Below, piece by piece: positions 47,869-47,963 of a stretch of 47,963 bases of DNA. Under the pieces are notes generated by a model. It searched no databases. It worked only from the letters and a program-made list of their open reading frames with translations, and was not told where the DNA came from. The DNA is from Coriobacteriia bacterium (GTDB lineage Bacteria > Actinomycetota > Coriobacteriia > Anaerosomatales > Anaerosomataceae): the NCBI GenBank assembly GCA_030651765.1, contig JAUSBY010000009.1, positions 1-47,963 of the forward strand. Direction: 5' to 3'. Numbering within the stretch: the stretch's first letter is position 1; each line of letters opens with the position of its first letter. The translations under genes and the position numbers were made by a program.

Positions 47869-47963
47869 TGCGCGAGTACATGACCACACGCGACATCGTA
47901 GGGCCGCTGCTCCTCATCGAGAGCGTCACCGATGTGACGTACGGCGAGCTTGTTGAGCTTGAG
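47868..47963 (+). CDS. ntpB: V/A-type ATPase subunit B, N-terminal fragment (cut by the window end)
   Basis: Only 32 codons are in the window: MREYMTTRDIVGPLLLIES and then VTDVTYGELVELE. Start with TTRDI-x-GPLLL/M followed by V-x-x-V-x-Y-x-E-L-V is the pattern of subunit B, the non-catalytic nucleotide-binding subunit alternating with A in the head. The ATG overlaps the TAA of subunit A. Subunit D is expected after it, beyond the window. Confidence 0.9.
   Translation, partial: MREYMTTRDIVGPLLLIESVTDVTYGELVELE

Noticed and set aside
1-47963. CRISPR arrays, rRNA genes, prophage genes or a replication origin
   Set aside because: No regularly spaced repeats, rRNA sequence, phage structural genes or DnaA-box clusters were seen; the only mobile DNA is the IS21 end at the left edge.

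Overview
The window looks like a chromosomal segment of a high-GC, Gram-positive, probably anaerobic bacterium. An actinobacterium of the Coriobacteriia type fits best. Supporting signs are GC-rich codon use, many GTG starts, AbrB, SpoVG and Veg homologues beside an actinobacterial-style metG-tatD-yabE/rpf-rsmA-ispE block, a V/A-type ATPase operon, an Nfn-like ferredoxin/NADP pair and an NrfA-type cytochrome. The assignment to a class is inference. No stretch longer than about 300 bases lacks a gene.

Layout. 1-1745 is a decayed edge: the end of an IS21-family element cuts an nrfA-like nitrite reductase gene after its third haem, followed by tRNA-Phe and a rhodanese gene carrying a frameshift and an amber stop. 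2023-5914 holds a dodecin, a small J-domain protein and a four-gene unit (OmpR-type regulator, histidine kinase, secreted coiled-coil protein, lipoprotein). 5917-9317 (minus) is a two-gene unit whose products share an N-terminal domain; one carries HEAT-like repeats and the other an HD-GYP domain lacking one metal-binding histidine. Divergent from it is an ImmA/IrrE-like protein without its catalytic glutamate. 10029-13172 has a ROK sugar kinase, a DUF362 iron-sulphur protein and a membrane protein.

13165-28457 is a housekeeping block in nearly the gene order of Bacillus subtilis: rsmI, abrB, metG, tatD, (flavoprotein), yabE-like, rsmA, veg, ispE, spoVG, tRNA-Gln, glmU, prs, rplY/ctc, pth. 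A two-gene surface-glycan insert (O-antigen-ligase-like protein and a glycosyltransferase-like protein, both minus) interrupts it between rsmA and veg. 28492-33660 holds a murein hydrolase, a small membrane protein, ApbE and the Nfn-like pair. 33769-38065 is the most unusual part: a LytTR response regulator overlaps the start of a DUF916/WxL-interacting-like membrane-anchored protein and faces four small secreted beta-rich proteins with shared W-x-(L/F)-T and C-terminal aromatic-x-x-V-Q motifs. 38149-40988 has the UPF0210/ACT pair, a DUF951 protein and a LytM-like protein without its first zinc ligand. 41143 to the end is a V/A-ATPase operon (G/H, I, K, E, C, F, A and the start of B); its K subunit keeps the Na+-coordinating residues known from Enterococcus hirae NtpK.

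Together the genes suggest an anaerobe with cation-coupled bioenergetics, redox balancing through Nfn and Fe-S flavoproteins, and an elaborate regulated cell surface. The best candidate for an undescribed system is the LytTR / WxL-like secreted protein cluster; the HEAT/HD-GYP pair is second.
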